Positions 27,321 to 37,140 of a stretch of DNA of 64,000 nucleotides are shown here, piece by piece. Within the stretch, counting starts at the first letter, position 1; every line of letters starts with the position of its first letter. Source of the stretch: Nocardia sp. CC227C (lineage in GTDB: Bacteria > Actinomycetota > Actinomycetes > Mycobacteriales > Mycobacteriaceae). The position numbers were made by a program, and so were the translations under genes. Where the stretch lies: contig NZ_JASITE010000004.1 of NCBI RefSeq assembly GCF_030767025.1, forward strand, positions 310,001 through 374,000, read 5' to 3'. The notes under the pieces were generated by a model, which was given only the letters and a program-made list of their open reading frames with translations, did no database searches and was not told where the DNA came from.

Positions 27321-27352
27321 CCGGAGGTGGCGATCGCGATCGTCACCTCCGG
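27321..27352. terminator. Palindromic stem-loop beyond the POT transporter gene
   Basis: CCGGAGGTG and CACCTCCGG flank a symmetric centre GCGATCGCGATCGT. It lies 12 bp past the minus-strand stop of the POT gene and separates it from the cutinase-like gene promoter. Confidence 0.6.
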
Positions 27353-27363
27353 CGCCGGATCGG

Positions 27364-28827
27364 TCAGTGCACGCCCTCCATGAGGCGGCTCACCCGGGGT
27401 GCGATGAACCAGACGGCCACACCCACGGCGATGGTTATCACACCGGTGATGCCGAAGTAGGCCAGTTCGTGCGCGGGGTCGTAGTACTTCGACAGCACAC
27501 CCGACATGGAGGTGCCCATGCCGACGGAGAAGAAGTACAGGGCCATCATCTGCGCGCGGAAGGCGTTGGGGGCCAGCTTCGTCGTCACCGACAGGCCGAT
27601 GGGCGAGAGCATCAACTCGGAGACCGCGAACGCGCCCAGCACCACGAAGACGAACAGGATCGGCACGGACTTGCCCTCGGTCCCGGAGAAGAGGGTGAAG
27701 AGCATGAAGGCAGCGCCCATACCGATCACGCCGATGGCGAACTTGCGCGGCGTGCTCGGCGCGCGGTTCCCCAGCCGCGTCCACATGACGGCGAACAGCG
27801 GCGACAGCGCGATGATCCACACCGGTTCCATGGAGCCGACCCAGTTCGACGGCGCGGTCCAGCCGAAGACGTTCCAGTCGATGCGCTCGTCGGAGTACAC
27901 CGCCAGCACGGTGAAGATCTGCTGGAACAGCGACCAGAACACCGCGTTGGCGATGAACAGCGGAATGTAGGCCCGCACCCGCACCCGCTCGATCGGCTCC
28001 ACCTTGGCGCTGGTGAGCATGATGACGAAGTACGCGATGGAGGCCAGCACGATCACCCCGGTGGTGACGTCGGGCAGATTGCCGAGAGTGAGCAGCCCGG
28101 TCACCCACGCGACCACGACCACCACGGCGAATACGACCACCGCACCCACCGTGCGCGGAATCTCGGGGCGCGGCAGCGGATTCGGCACCTCGCGGCCGTG
28201 GTCGCCGAGATTGCGGCGGAAGACCACGTACTGCGTCAGACCCAGCGCCATGCCGATGGCGGCCGCACCGAAGCCGTAGTGGAAGCCGACATGCGATTGC
28301 AGCAGACCGGTGATGAGCGGGCCGGCGAAGGCACCGAGATTGATGCCCAGATAGAAGAGGGTGAAGCCGCCGTCCGCGCGGGCGTCACCCTTGGCGTAGA
28401 GGGTGCCGAGCAGCGAGGAGGCATTGGCCTTGAGCGCGCCGGAACCGAGCGCCACCAGCACCAGGCCGACCGCGACGCCCGCCAGGTCCGGGATGATCGC
28501 CAGCGCGATATGGCCCGCCACGACGACGACGCCGCCGTAGAAGACGGTGCGCTCCATGCCGAGCACCCGGTCGGCGAGCCAGCCGCCGAGCACGGTGGAG
28601 AGATAGACGAGACCGCCGTACGCCCCGACGATGCCGGTGGCGGTCGCCTTCGGCATGTCGAGACCACCCTCGGTGGTCGAGTAGTACAGGTAGTAACCCA
28701 GGATCGTGAGCATGCCGTAGAACGAGAAGCGTTCCCAGAGCTCCACGCCGAACAGATTCGCGAGGCCGATGGGGTGTCCGAACAGGGTGCGCTCGGATCC
28801 CTCCTTCGCGAGAGGTGTAGCTGTCAT
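27364..28827 (-). CDS. POT/PTR-family proton-dependent oligopeptide transporter
   Basis: 487 aa; the ATG at 28827 follows GGGAGGGTGACGC. POT signatures are complete: ELWERFSFYGMLTILGYYL in helix 1 (the E-x-x-E-R-F motif), GGWLADRVLGMERTVF after helix 2, and FTLFYLGINLGAFAGPLITG as the PTR2 motif. About 14 hydrophobic segments are seen. It imports di- and tripeptides with protons. It is monocistronic, with a hairpin after its stop codon. Specificity for particular peptides cannot be read from the sequence. Confidence 0.9.
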   Translation of the reverse strand: MTATPLAKEGSERTLFGHPIGLANLFGVELWERFSFYGMLTILGYYLYYSTTEGGLDMPKATATGIVGAYGGLVYLSTVLGGWLADRVLGMERTVFYGGVVVVAGHIALAIIPDLAGVAVGLVLVALGSGALKANASSLLGTLYAKGDARADGGFTLFYLGINLGAFAGPLITGLLQSHVGFHYGFGAAAIGMALGLTQYVVFRRNLGDHGREVPNPLPRPEIPRTVGAVVVFAVVVVVAWVTGLLTLGNLPDVTTGVIVLASIAYFVIMLTSAKVEPIERVRVRAYIPLFIANAVFWSLFQQIFTVLAVYSDERIDWNVFGWTAPSNWVGSMEPVWIIALSPLFAVMWTRLGNRAPSTPRKFAIGVIGMGAAFMLFTLFSGTEGKSVPILFVFVVLGAFAVSELMLSPIGLSVTTKLAPNAFRAQMMALYFFSVGMGTSMSGVLSKYYDPAHELAYFGITGVITIAVGVAVWFIAPRVSRLMEGVH

Positions 28828-28945
28828 GTGCGTCACCCTCCCATATTGGGCAATTGAACAGCAACATCGGGGACGCACCCCCGTCACCGCTTGTTCAACC
28901 GCACAAATGGGCCGCGACCTGGGCGGTCGCGGCCATAGAGCGATC

Positions 28946-29920
28946 CTATCGCCGGGGTGCGACCGACAGCGCGATGCCGTCCAGGATGTCGTGCTCGCTC
29001 ACGATCAGCGCGTCGATTCCGGCGCGGCGCGCCAACTCGTCCGCCAGCACCTCGGTGATCACCGCGCCGCCGCCGATGACGTCCACCCGGCCCGGATGCA
29101 TCGGGCCCAGCGCCGCCCGCTCGTCGTGCGTCATACCGATCAGCCGATCGCAGACGGCCCGCACCTCCGGCAGCGTCAGGCGCGTGAGATGCACCTTCTC
29201 CGAATCGTATTCGGGCAGATCGAGGGCGACTGCCGCCAGTGTGGTCATGGTCCCGGCCACGCCGACCCAGGTGCGGGCGCGCTCCACCGGCACCACGCCG
29301 AACGCCTGCGCCAGCCGCTCGGAGGCGAAGAAGCGCCCGGACGCGACCTCCTCCGGCGTCGGCGGATCGCCGCGCAGGCAGCGCTCGGTGATCCGCACGC
29401 AGCCGATATCGGCCGAATAGGCCGCCCGCACACCGGAACCGTCGCCCAGCACCACCTCGGTGGACCCGCCACCGAGATCGACCACCACGAAAGGCCCGTC
29501 CGCACTGGACAATTCACCGACGGCACCGGCGAAGGACAGCCGGGCCTCCTCGTCGCCGGTGATCACCTCGGCCTGCGCGCCCGGCACCACGCGGCCCAGT
29601 TCCTCCCGGGTCATGGCGAAGAAGTCCTCGCGATTGCTCGCGTCGCGGGTGGCGGAGGTGGCGACCATGCGCACCCGCGAGACCCCGGCGTCGAGCATGA
29701 GGTCCACGTAGTCGTGCAGGGCGGCGCGGGTGCGCTCGATGGCCTCGGGGTGCAGCGAGCCGGTGGCGTCCACCCCCTGCCCGAGCCGCACGATCCGCAT
29801 CTCCCGGTGCACATCGGTCAGATGCGGCGTCGCCGACGCCTCCCCGGCCGGGGCGACATCGGCGATCAGTAGTCGGATGGAATTGGTGCCGCAGTCGACG
29901 GCGGCGATCCGGTCGGTCAT
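28946..29920 (-). CDS. ppx: Ppx/GppA-family exopolyphosphatase
   Basis: 324 aa, single ASKHA ATPase-fold module. IAAVDCGTNSIRLLIAD is the first phosphate loop, TSATRDASNREDFF and GDEEARLSFAGAV follow, and VVVDLGGGSTEVVLG is the second loop; Glu in the EEAR motif is the expected catalytic base. It lacks the HD-type C-terminal extension of E. coli Ppx, like the short mycobacterial enzyme Rv1026. It hydrolyses polyphosphate or (p)ppGpp-related phosphates. Gene order with DUF501, FtsB-like and eno matches mycobacteria and makes a four-gene minus-strand run. Confidence 0.85.
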   Translation of the reverse strand: MTDRIAAVDCGTNSIRLLIADVAPAGEASATPHLTDVHREMRIVRLGQGVDATGSLHPEAIERTRAALHDYVDLMLDAGVSRVRMVATSATRDASNREDFFAMTREELGRVVPGAQAEVITGDEEARLSFAGAVGELSSADGPFVVVDLGGGSTEVVLGDGSGVRAAYSADIGCVRITERCLRGDPPTPEEVASGRFFASERLAQAFGVVPVERARTWVGVAGTMTTLAAVALDLPEYDSEKVHLTRLTLPEVRAVCDRLIGMTHDERAALGPMHPGRVDVIGGGAVITEVLADELARRAGIDALIVSEHDILDGIALSVAPRR

Positions 29921-29946
29921 GAGTTACTCCTCCGATACTCCTCCGG

Positions 29947-30486
29947 CTACTCCACGGCGGCCGAATCGGTTCCGTACTCTTCGTATTTCGGCCAGTCCGC
30001 GGGAATCGCGGTGCCGCGCAAGCCATGATCGGCGGCCAGCGCCACCGCTTCGTCGCCGAGCGGATTGACCCCCGGCCCCTTGGCCAGCGAGTGCGCGATC
30101 AGCACGTGCAGGCACTTCACCCGGTCGGGCATGCCGCCACCGGCGAAGTCGGTGCCGAGCGATTCGATGGCGTCCCGCTCGGCGAGGTAGCCCTCGTATG
30201 CCGTGCGGTAGGCGGCGGCCAATTCGGTGTCGCGCCCCAGCCGCTCGGTCATCTCGCGCATGATGCCGGTGGTCTCCAACCGGCTGGCCTCGGCGGTGAG
30301 CCGGGGATCGGTCAGGTAGAACAGCGTCGGGAACGGCGTGCCGTCGGGCAGCTTGGGTGCGGTCTTCACGACGGCGGGCACACCGTCGGGGGTGCGGTAG
30401 GCGATGGCGAGCACCCCGCGCGGGGCGCGCCCCAGCTGCTCGGCGACGATCTCGAGATCCCGGTCGGTGGGCTCTTCGTACGTCAC
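29947..30486 (-). CDS. DUF501-family protein
   Basis: 179 aa from GTG 30486, preceded by AGGAAGGAG and overlapping the upstream stop as GTGA; a longer frame to 30540 would run into the ftsB-like gene. DUF501 features are AEQLGRAPRGVLAIAYRTPDG, VVKTAPKLPDGTPFPTLFYL and MPDRVKCLHVLIAHSLAKG, with Cys and His in the last block. The function of the family is unknown, but the position between ftsB-like and ppx genes is preserved across Corynebacteriales (Rv1025 in M. tuberculosis). Confidence 0.85.
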   Translation of the reverse strand: MTYEEPTDRDLEIVAEQLGRAPRGVLAIAYRTPDGVPAVVKTAPKLPDGTPFPTLFYLTDPRLTAEASRLETTGIMREMTERLGRDTELAAAYRTAYEGYLAERDAIESLGTDFAGGGMPDRVKCLHVLIAHSLAKGPGVNPLGDEAVALAADHGLRGTAIPADWPKYEEYGTDSAAVE

Positions 30487-31055
30487 CCGGGTGCTCCTTC
30501 CTGCGTGGGGGTAGGTTGCGGCTCGGAGATGCTGCGCCACAGCTCGGTGTACCAGGGGTCGGGTTCCCGAGGCTTGGTGGTCTGGCTCGGCACCGCCGGT
30601 TGTTCGATACCGGGCACCTGCACGATGTAGGGGGTTTCGCCGGGCATCACCAGCCGCAGCCGGTCCCGCGCCTCGGCTCGGATGTAGGCCGGATCCTGTT
30701 GCTGCGCACGGCGATCGCGCAGCTCAGCCACCTCGGCCTCCAGTTGCGCCCGCTCGGCGGCGAGCTGCTCGGCCTCGGCGCGCTGGCTGAAGTACGTGCG
30801 CAGCGGCACCGCCAGGGTGAGGGCGAGGGCCGCGATCACGGCGGCCAGCAGCACCGCCCGGCCGGTGGACAGGCCGAGGATCCGGTGTTCGGACCGTGCG
30901 GTTTTCCCGGATTTGGCGGCGCGGCGCGCGGCGGCCCGCTGTCCGGCGGTGGTGCGGCCCTTGCCGCTGGCCGCCGGCCGGGATTTGGCGGATCGCGACG
31001 AGCGGCGGTCCCCGCGTCCGGCCGGACTGGTACCGCGCGCTCGCCGCTCCGTCAT
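30483..31055 (-). CDS. ftsB: FtsB/DivIC-type septum formation initiator
   Basis: 190 aa. A long basic, Arg/Ala/Ser-rich cytoplasmic tail (about 60 residues) leads to one membrane helix (AVLLAAVIAALALTLAV), then a coiled coil of heptads (QRAEAEQLAAERAQLEAEVA then ELRDRR) and the DivIC motif DPAYIRAEARDRLRLVMPGE. A Pro-rich tail follows. Bitopic proteins of this kind join FtsL and FtsQ in the divisome. The gene lies directly after eno, as in most actinobacteria. Confidence 0.85.
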   Translation of the reverse strand: MTERRARGTSPAGRGDRRSSRSAKSRPAASGKGRTTAGQRAAARRAAKSGKTARSEHRILGLSTGRAVLLAAVIAALALTLAVPLRTYFSQRAEAEQLAAERAQLEAEVAELRDRRAQQQDPAYIRAEARDRLRLVMPGETPYIVQVPGIEQPAVPSQTTKPREPDPWYTELWRSISEPQPTPTQEGAPG

Positions 31056-31116
31056 CTCACACCTCGAAACTCAGCCGATTCGACACCTCGTGCCCGATTG
31101 TCCCGAGCCCGATTAT

Positions 31117-32466
<1,350 letters not shown>

Positions 32467-32515
32467 CTAACGCAAGTGATCGTGCCGCTGTGGCCCGCCA
32501 CAAGCGGGCGGCGGC

Positions 32516-33277
32516 TCAGGCTCTGCGCCCCACGCTGTAGGCCGCCGCGCGGTCGCGCACGGTGTGCATGTAGACGTTGGACCGGTTGTAGGTGAGCAGC
32601 GCCCGCTGCCAGCCCTCGGGCCCGGTGAGGTCGCCGCCGCTGGCGCACAGGTAGCGGGCCGCGGTCAGGGCCGCGTCGTCGATGCTGTCCGGGTCGGCGA
32701 CGCCGTCGCCGTTGGCGTCAACGCCCCAGCGCTGCCAGGTCTCCGGGATGAACTGCATGGGGCCGAGGGCGCGGTCGTAGACGGTGTCCCCGTCGAGTCT
32801 GCCGTCGTCGGTGTCCTCGATGCGCGCGACGCCGGGCGAGCCGTCCAGGGGGATCCCGCGAATCGGCGGCGACACGGTGCCGTCCGCGGCGACCTCGGCC
32901 CCGCGGTGGGTGCCGTGCCGACTCTCGACGCTCGCGATGCCCGCGATGGTGGTCCAGGCGATACCGCAGTCCGGCCGGGAGCGCGCCATGACGGCGGCGG
33001 CATAGCCGTACGCCTCCAGCGACACCACCGGAATGCCGAGCGCGTCGGACCGCTCCTCCGCCCAGCCGCGCAGCTGGAGGGCGGTGCGTCCGGGCGCGTC
33101 GATGTCGATGACGGGCAGCGGCGCACCCGGTCCGGGCGGGATACCCTCCGGTATGGGCGTGAGATCCACTGCCCCGCAACCGGTTAGCAGCACGAGAGCG
33201 CACGCCGTGCCCAACACGCCGGCGCGGGAGATGACGGCGCCGACGCCGGCCTTCACGAATCGCACGTTATTCATCAT
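32516..33277 (-). CDS. lpqU: Lipoprotein with lytic-transglycosylase fold (LpqU-like)
   Basis: About 253 aa; the ATG at 33277 is chosen because it places a short basic segment before the hydrophobic core and lipobox (VLLTGCGAVDLTP); the next codon is also ATG and upstream frame remains open to 33352. The mature part has the MltB/SLT-like motif IAGIASVESRHGTHRGAEV, GVARIEDTDDGRLDGD, the GPMQFIPETWQRWGVDANGD block and AARYLCASG, with Glu in the ESRHG segment as the likely catalytic acid. It would cut peptidoglycan glycan strands from the outer face of the membrane. Adjacent to eno as Rv1022 is. Confidence 0.8.
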   Translation of the reverse strand: MMNNVRFVKAGVGAVISRAGVLGTACALVLLTGCGAVDLTPIPEGIPPGPGAPLPVIDIDAPGRTALQLRGWAEERSDALGIPVVSLEAYGYAAAVMARSRPDCGIAWTTIAGIASVESRHGTHRGAEVAADGTVSPPIRGIPLDGSPGVARIEDTDDGRLDGDTVYDRALGPMQFIPETWQRWGVDANGDGVADPDSIDDAALTAARYLCASGGDLTGPEGWQRALLTYNRSNVYMHTVRDRAAAYSVGRRA

Positions 33278-33414
33278 CCAGACGAAGCGGCGCGTCGGCC
33301 ACGATGCGCCGACGCGCCCGTACCGAATCGGCCGAATCCGGAGCGCTGGCAACCTTTCAGCACTACCCTTTCATGCCGACCCGCTATTTCTCTGCGACAC
33401 GCCGGACGCGAAAC

Positions 33415-33433
33415 ACAGGCTAGCCTAACCTCA
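33415..33433. promoter_or_regulatory. Iron box (IdeR/DtxR-type operator)
   Basis: ACAGGCTAGCCTAACCTCA matches 15 of 19 positions of the IdeR consensus and contains the perfect palindrome AGGCTAGCCT. It is 66 bp before the start of the 2-oxoglutarate oxygenase gene, so iron should repress the cluster that follows. Confidence 0.8.
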
Positions 33434-33499
33434 TTAAGCCGTGTACTTTTCACCATCGAACGTCCGCGCACCAACGATGCGAAGAAGGGACAACCCTCG

Positions 33500-34573
33500 G
33501 TGAAAAGCGTTCTCTTCGAACGTAACTCGCTTCACCCCGCCGATATCGAACGACGCGCACTGCCCGCGGCCGCGTCACGATCCATCCGCGACCTCGCCCA
33601 TGAGATCGCCGTCACACTCGGACACGATCAGGCGATATCCACCACCCTCGCACAGCCGGCGCTGATCCACACGATCGATTCCCGCTACCGGGAACTGCCC
33701 GACGCCGTGCACGAGGCCATGCGCGCCCCCGCCACCTCGGCGGGTGTCACCATCATCGGCGATCTACCCGTGGCCGACGCCGAACTCGGCCCCACCCCCA
33801 TCGACTGGCGGCAGGCCGCGGCCTGGGCGGGCGACCCCGATCGCTGCGCCGCCTCCTTCGAACTCGATATCGCCATGCTGCTGCTGGCGCGCTGCGCCGG
33901 TGAGCCGTTCGGCTGGCAGGGCCAGCAGGCGGGACGGCTGGTCAACAACATCGTGCCCAGCCCGGGCCACGAGCAGGAGCAGACCGGGGCCAGCAGCACC
34001 ACCCTGCTCGCCCCGCACACCGAGGACGCCTTCCACCCCGAGCGCGCGAATCTGCTCATGCTCGGCTGCCTGCGCAATCCGGACCGGGTCGGCACCACGG
34101 TGTCATCGGTGCGGCGGGTGCGGCTGGAGACCTGGCAGCGGGAACGGCTGCGGCGAGCGCTGCTGCCGATCCATCCGGACCTGTCCTACGGCAGTGAGCT
34201 CCCCACCGCGGCGGCGCCCGCCGTGGCCACGCTGGGCAGCGACGACGAGGCGCTCACCCTGCGTTTCGATCCCGCCTACACCCCGCTCGACGACGCCGAC
34301 GCCGAATTCCGGGCCGCCTACGACCATTTGGCGCTCGAGCTCGAAAGGGTGTGCATCACCGCGGCTTTGACCCCGGGCGAACTACTGCTGGTGGACAATG
34401 ACGTTGTGGTGCACGGACGGGTGCCGTTCAAACCCCGGTACGACGGCACCGACCGCTGGCTCAAGCGGGTGAATATCCGGCTGCCCGAGCGGCGTCGGGC
34501 CGAGGCCGAGGTCGCCGAGAACGGATACGGTCAGCGCACAGTATCGCCGTTCCGCAACGACTCGAGGAATTAG
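33500..34573 (+). CDS. 2-oxoglutarate/Fe(II) oxygenase of the clavaminate synthase/VioC/AsnO group
   Basis: 357 aa from GTG 33500 after AGAAGGGA. The iron facial triad is readable: H173 and E175 in LLAPHTEDAFHPERANLLML and the distal H305 in DNDVVVHGRVPFKPRYDG, with R319 for 2-oxoglutarate two steps later in TDRWLKRVN. This layout (HTE, late His-14-Arg) is that of hydroxylases acting on free or tethered Arg/Asn and of clavaminate synthase. As first gene behind the iron box and next to diaminopropionate genes, it probably hydroxylates an amino-acid substrate. The enzyme needs iron, a curious choice for a low-iron operon. Confidence 0.8.
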   Translation: MKSVLFERNSLHPADIERRALPAAASRSIRDLAHEIAVTLGHDQAISTTLAQPALIHTIDSRYRELPDAVHEAMRAPATSAGVTIIGDLPVADAELGPTPIDWRQAAAWAGDPDRCAASFELDIAMLLLARCAGEPFGWQGQQAGRLVNNIVPSPGHEQEQTGASSTTLLAPHTEDAFHPERANLLMLGCLRNPDRVGTTVSSVRRVRLETWQRERLRRALLPIHPDLSYGSELPTAAAPAVATLGSDDEALTLRFDPAYTPLDDADAEFRAAYDHLALELERVCITAALTPGELLLVDNDVVVHGRVPFKPRYDGTDRWLKRVNIRLPERRRAEAEVAENGYGQRTVSPFRNDSRN

Positions 34574-34576
34574 CAC

Positions 34577-35566
34577 GTGAATACCCGATCCACCCCGCTG
34601 CGAGTGCTCAGTCGCAGCGACCTGGCCGATGTCCCGATCAGCCCCGGGGAGGTGGTGCGCGCCGTCGAGGACGCGTATCTCGCCTTCGCGGAAGGTAGTT
34701 CGGATAATCCGCGCAAGCTCAGCGTGGCGCATCCGGACGGCTGGTCGGTGGCCTACGCCATGCTCGGCCGCGACGGCCGCCGCCGCGTGGTCGCCATGAA
34801 GACCTCGTACAAGTTCGACCCGCATCACGATCGCAGCACCAAGCGGTACTACACCACCATCACGCTCTACGACGACGCCACCGGGCTGCCCATCGCCATG
34901 ATGGACTGCGCTCGGGTCGGCGCGCTGCGCACACCCGCGGTCTCGGCGCTGCTGGTGCGCGAGACCGTCCGGCCGGGTGCGCGCAGCGTGCTGCTGATCG
35001 GCACCGGCACCCAGGGCCGCAACGCCCTGCCACACCTGCTGGCCGCCAACCCGCAGCTCGACCGGCTCATGCTCTACGGCACCCACCCCGAGGGGCTCGA
35101 GGCGGTCCAGCGCGAACTGCTGCGTCATCAGCCGCGCGCGGAACTGGAGATCGTCTCCGATCCGCGGGCGGCCGCGCGCGACGCCGACGTCGTGCTCGCC
35201 ACCGCCGGCCCCGGCACCAAGGTGGCCCTGGAGGCCGATGATCTCGCGCCCGGCGCGGTGACGGTGCTGGTCGGTTACGGGCTGGCCCCCTCCACCCTGG
35301 GCCGGGCCGACCGCGTGATCGCCACCAATGCCGAGCAGATGACTCTGACCGGCACCGATATGGCCGATTCCGACGGCCGACTACGTCAGGTCGACGCGGA
35401 GCTACCCCAGATCCTCAGCCGCCGCGCGGCCGGACGACTATCCGATGACCAACGCATCTTCGTCTACAACAGCGGTCTCGTGCTCACCGATATCGCGGTG
35501 GCGCACGCACTGGCGACGCTCGCGATCGCCGAGGGGCGCGGCACGGAGGTCCGGCTGTGGGACTGA
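34577..35566 (+). CDS. Ornithine-cyclodeaminase/mu-crystallin family dehydrogenase, SbnB-like
   Basis: 329 aa from GTG 34577 after CGAGGAATTAGC, 3 bp behind the oxygenase gene. The N-terminal catalytic half has VVAMKTSYKFDP and RYYTTITLYDDATGLPIAMM, then RVGALRTPAVSALLVRE; the NAD loop is VLLIGTGTQGRNALPHLLA at about residues 138-156. SbnB oxidises N-(amino-carboxyethyl)-glutamate to L-2,3-diaminopropionate and 2-oxoglutarate. The SbnB reading, over plain ornithine cyclodeaminase, rests on the nearby SbnA-like gene. The same pairing is known from staphyloferrin B and viomycin-type pathways. Confidence 0.8.
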   Translation: MNTRSTPLRVLSRSDLADVPISPGEVVRAVEDAYLAFAEGSSDNPRKLSVAHPDGWSVAYAMLGRDGRRRVVAMKTSYKFDPHHDRSTKRYYTTITLYDDATGLPIAMMDCARVGALRTPAVSALLVRETVRPGARSVLLIGTGTQGRNALPHLLAANPQLDRLMLYGTHPEGLEAVQRELLRHQPRAELEIVSDPRAAARDADVVLATAGPGTKVALEADDLAPGAVTVLVGYGLAPSTLGRADRVIATNAEQMTLTGTDMADSDGRLRQVDAELPQILSRRAAGRLSDDQRIFVYNSGLVLTDIAVAHALATLAIAEGRGTEVRLWD

Positions 35567-35600
35567 CCGGCGACGGGTGCGACAGCGAAAGGGGAGACCG

Positions 35601-37013
35601 CTGACGGACTTCACGAAAACCCTGGCCCCCGTGGCCGATTCGACCGGCACCGACACCGCCGACTCCGGCTCGTATGTCGACGGTCGCGAGAGCATCACCG
35701 CCGCACCGCTGCCCGCCCACCGCGACGACTGGGAGCGGAAGCTGCTGGACCATCCGAATCTCCTGCGCGAGATGGCGTCCGAGATCGGCGGCCCTTTCCA
35801 CGTCCTGTATCCCGCCCGGGTCGGGCGCAATATCCGAGCTTTCCACCAGGCGTTCGCCACGGCCGGTGTGGTGGGCGCGATCTACTACGGCAAGAAGGCC
35901 AACAAGGCGGCCTGCGTCGTCGCCGAATGCGCGGCTCACGGTGCGGGCGTGGATGTCTCGAGCACCGCCGAACTGCGCGCGGCCCTGGCCGGAGGTGTCG
36001 ACGGCACCGCCCTCATGGTCACCGGACCGGCCAAATCCGATGAGCTGCTGCGCCTCGCGGTACACGAACGCGCGCTCATCGCCATCGACTCGCTCGAGGA
36101 ACTCGACCGACTGGGCGCGCTGGGCGGTCCGGCACGCGTGGTGCTGCGCGCCCAACCGCCGGATTCCGCCAGTCGTTTCGGGCTGCGCGGCGACCAGTTG
36201 GATCTCGCGGTGGCGCAGATCGACCCGCGGGCGATTCGGCTGGAGGGCTTCAGCTTCCATCTCAGCGGCTACGACTACCGGCCCCGCGCGGAACTGGCGG
36301 CGGCCTTGCTCGATCGCTGCCGTGAGGCGCGCGGCTGGGGACATCCGGTCACCACCATCTCGATCGGCGGTGGCTTCGGCGTCGACTACGTTCCGGAGGC
36401 GGCGTGGACCGCCTTCCGGGCCCGGCTGAGTCCGCGCTGGTTCCACGGCGGCTGGGAACCGAAAGATCTCTACCCCTATCACTTCCCGGAGCCGGGTGCC
36501 CGCATGCTGACCCGGGTGCTGGAACACGACGGCCTGGCGCGACGGCTGCGCCGGGAGGGCATCGGCCTGGCCGTGGAGCCCGGCCGCGCCCTGCTGGATC
36601 GCGCCGGGAGCACGGTATTCGGCATTCAGGGCGTGAAAGACCTGATCGCCCAAGGGCATTCGTATCTGATGCTCACCGCCGACGGCACCAGTCTCAGCCT
36701 GTCCGAGCAGTGGTTCGACAGCGAGTACCTGCCCGATCCGGTGCTGTGGCCGCCGGGACCGGGCACGGTGACCCCGACGTCGGTGGGAGGCGCGTCCTGC
36801 CTCGAGGACGACATGATCAGCAGGCGGCGCATTCCACTGCCGCGCGCCGCCCGCACCGGCGATCTGCTGATCTACCCCAATACCGCCGGTTATCAGATGG
36901 ACTCCAACGAGTCCGCCTTCCACGATCTCGCGATCCCGCCGAAGGTCGTTCTCCGGGACATTCCGGGCGATTCCTACGAATGGTCGGTGGAATCCCGAAT
37001 TACCGCACGTTAG
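35601..37013 (+). CDS. Fold-III PLP-dependent amino-acid decarboxylase
   Basis: About 470 aa. PLP Lys is in AIYYGKKANKA (second Lys of the pair by analogy with YAVKAN), then GAGVDVSSTAELRAAL, FSFHLSGYDYRPRAEL, the glycine loop ISIGGGFGVDY, GLAVEPGRALLDRAGS and the C-terminal NTAGYQMDSNESAFHD block. It belongs with diaminopimelate/ornithine decarboxylases and with SbnH, which decarboxylates a diaminopropionate adduct. The start is unusual: a strong GAAAGGGGAG precedes CTG 35601, while the in-frame GTG codons at 35577 and 35631 have no ribosome site. Third gene of the iron-box operon, 34 bp after the SbnB-like gene. Confidence 0.8.
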   Translation: MTDFTKTLAPVADSTGTDTADSGSYVDGRESITAAPLPAHRDDWERKLLDHPNLLREMASEIGGPFHVLYPARVGRNIRAFHQAFATAGVVGAIYYGKKANKAACVVAECAAHGAGVDVSSTAELRAALAGGVDGTALMVTGPAKSDELLRLAVHERALIAIDSLEELDRLGALGGPARVVLRAQPPDSASRFGLRGDQLDLAVAQIDPRAIRLEGFSFHLSGYDYRPRAELAAALLDRCREARGWGHPVTTISIGGGFGVDYVPEAAWTAFRARLSPRWFHGGWEPKDLYPYHFPEPGARMLTRVLEHDGLARRLRREGIGLAVEPGRALLDRAGSTVFGIQGVKDLIAQGHSYLMLTADGTSLSLSEQWFDSEYLPDPVLWPPGPGTVTPTSVGGASCLEDDMISRRRIPLPRAARTGDLLIYPNTAGYQMDSNESAFHDLAIPPKVVLRDIPGDSYEWSVESRITAR

Positions 37014-37058
37014 CCGAAACTCTGGCCGTGGTGGTGCTGACAACTCCATCACCAACGC

Positions 37059-37077
37059 TTAGGCTTACCTAGCGTTT
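37059..37077. promoter_or_regulatory. Possible second iron box inside the cluster
   Basis: TTAGGCTTACCTAGCGTTT keeps the TTAGG..CCTA core of an IdeR site (about 12 of 19 positions) within the larger imperfect palindrome AACGCTTAGG...CCTAGCGTT. It lies 63 bp before the SbnA-like start, the same spacing as the clear box before the oxygenase gene. Confidence 0.45.
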
Positions 37078-37140
37078 CAGGCCGTTCGGCCGCACTCGAA
37101 TCCATCCATGCCTTACCCGATCCCTGAGGAGAATCCCGCG

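Noticed and set aside
26908..28857. A 649-codon open frame opposite the POT transporter
   Set aside because: Antisense shadow; the minus strand carries complete POT signatures and a ribosome site.
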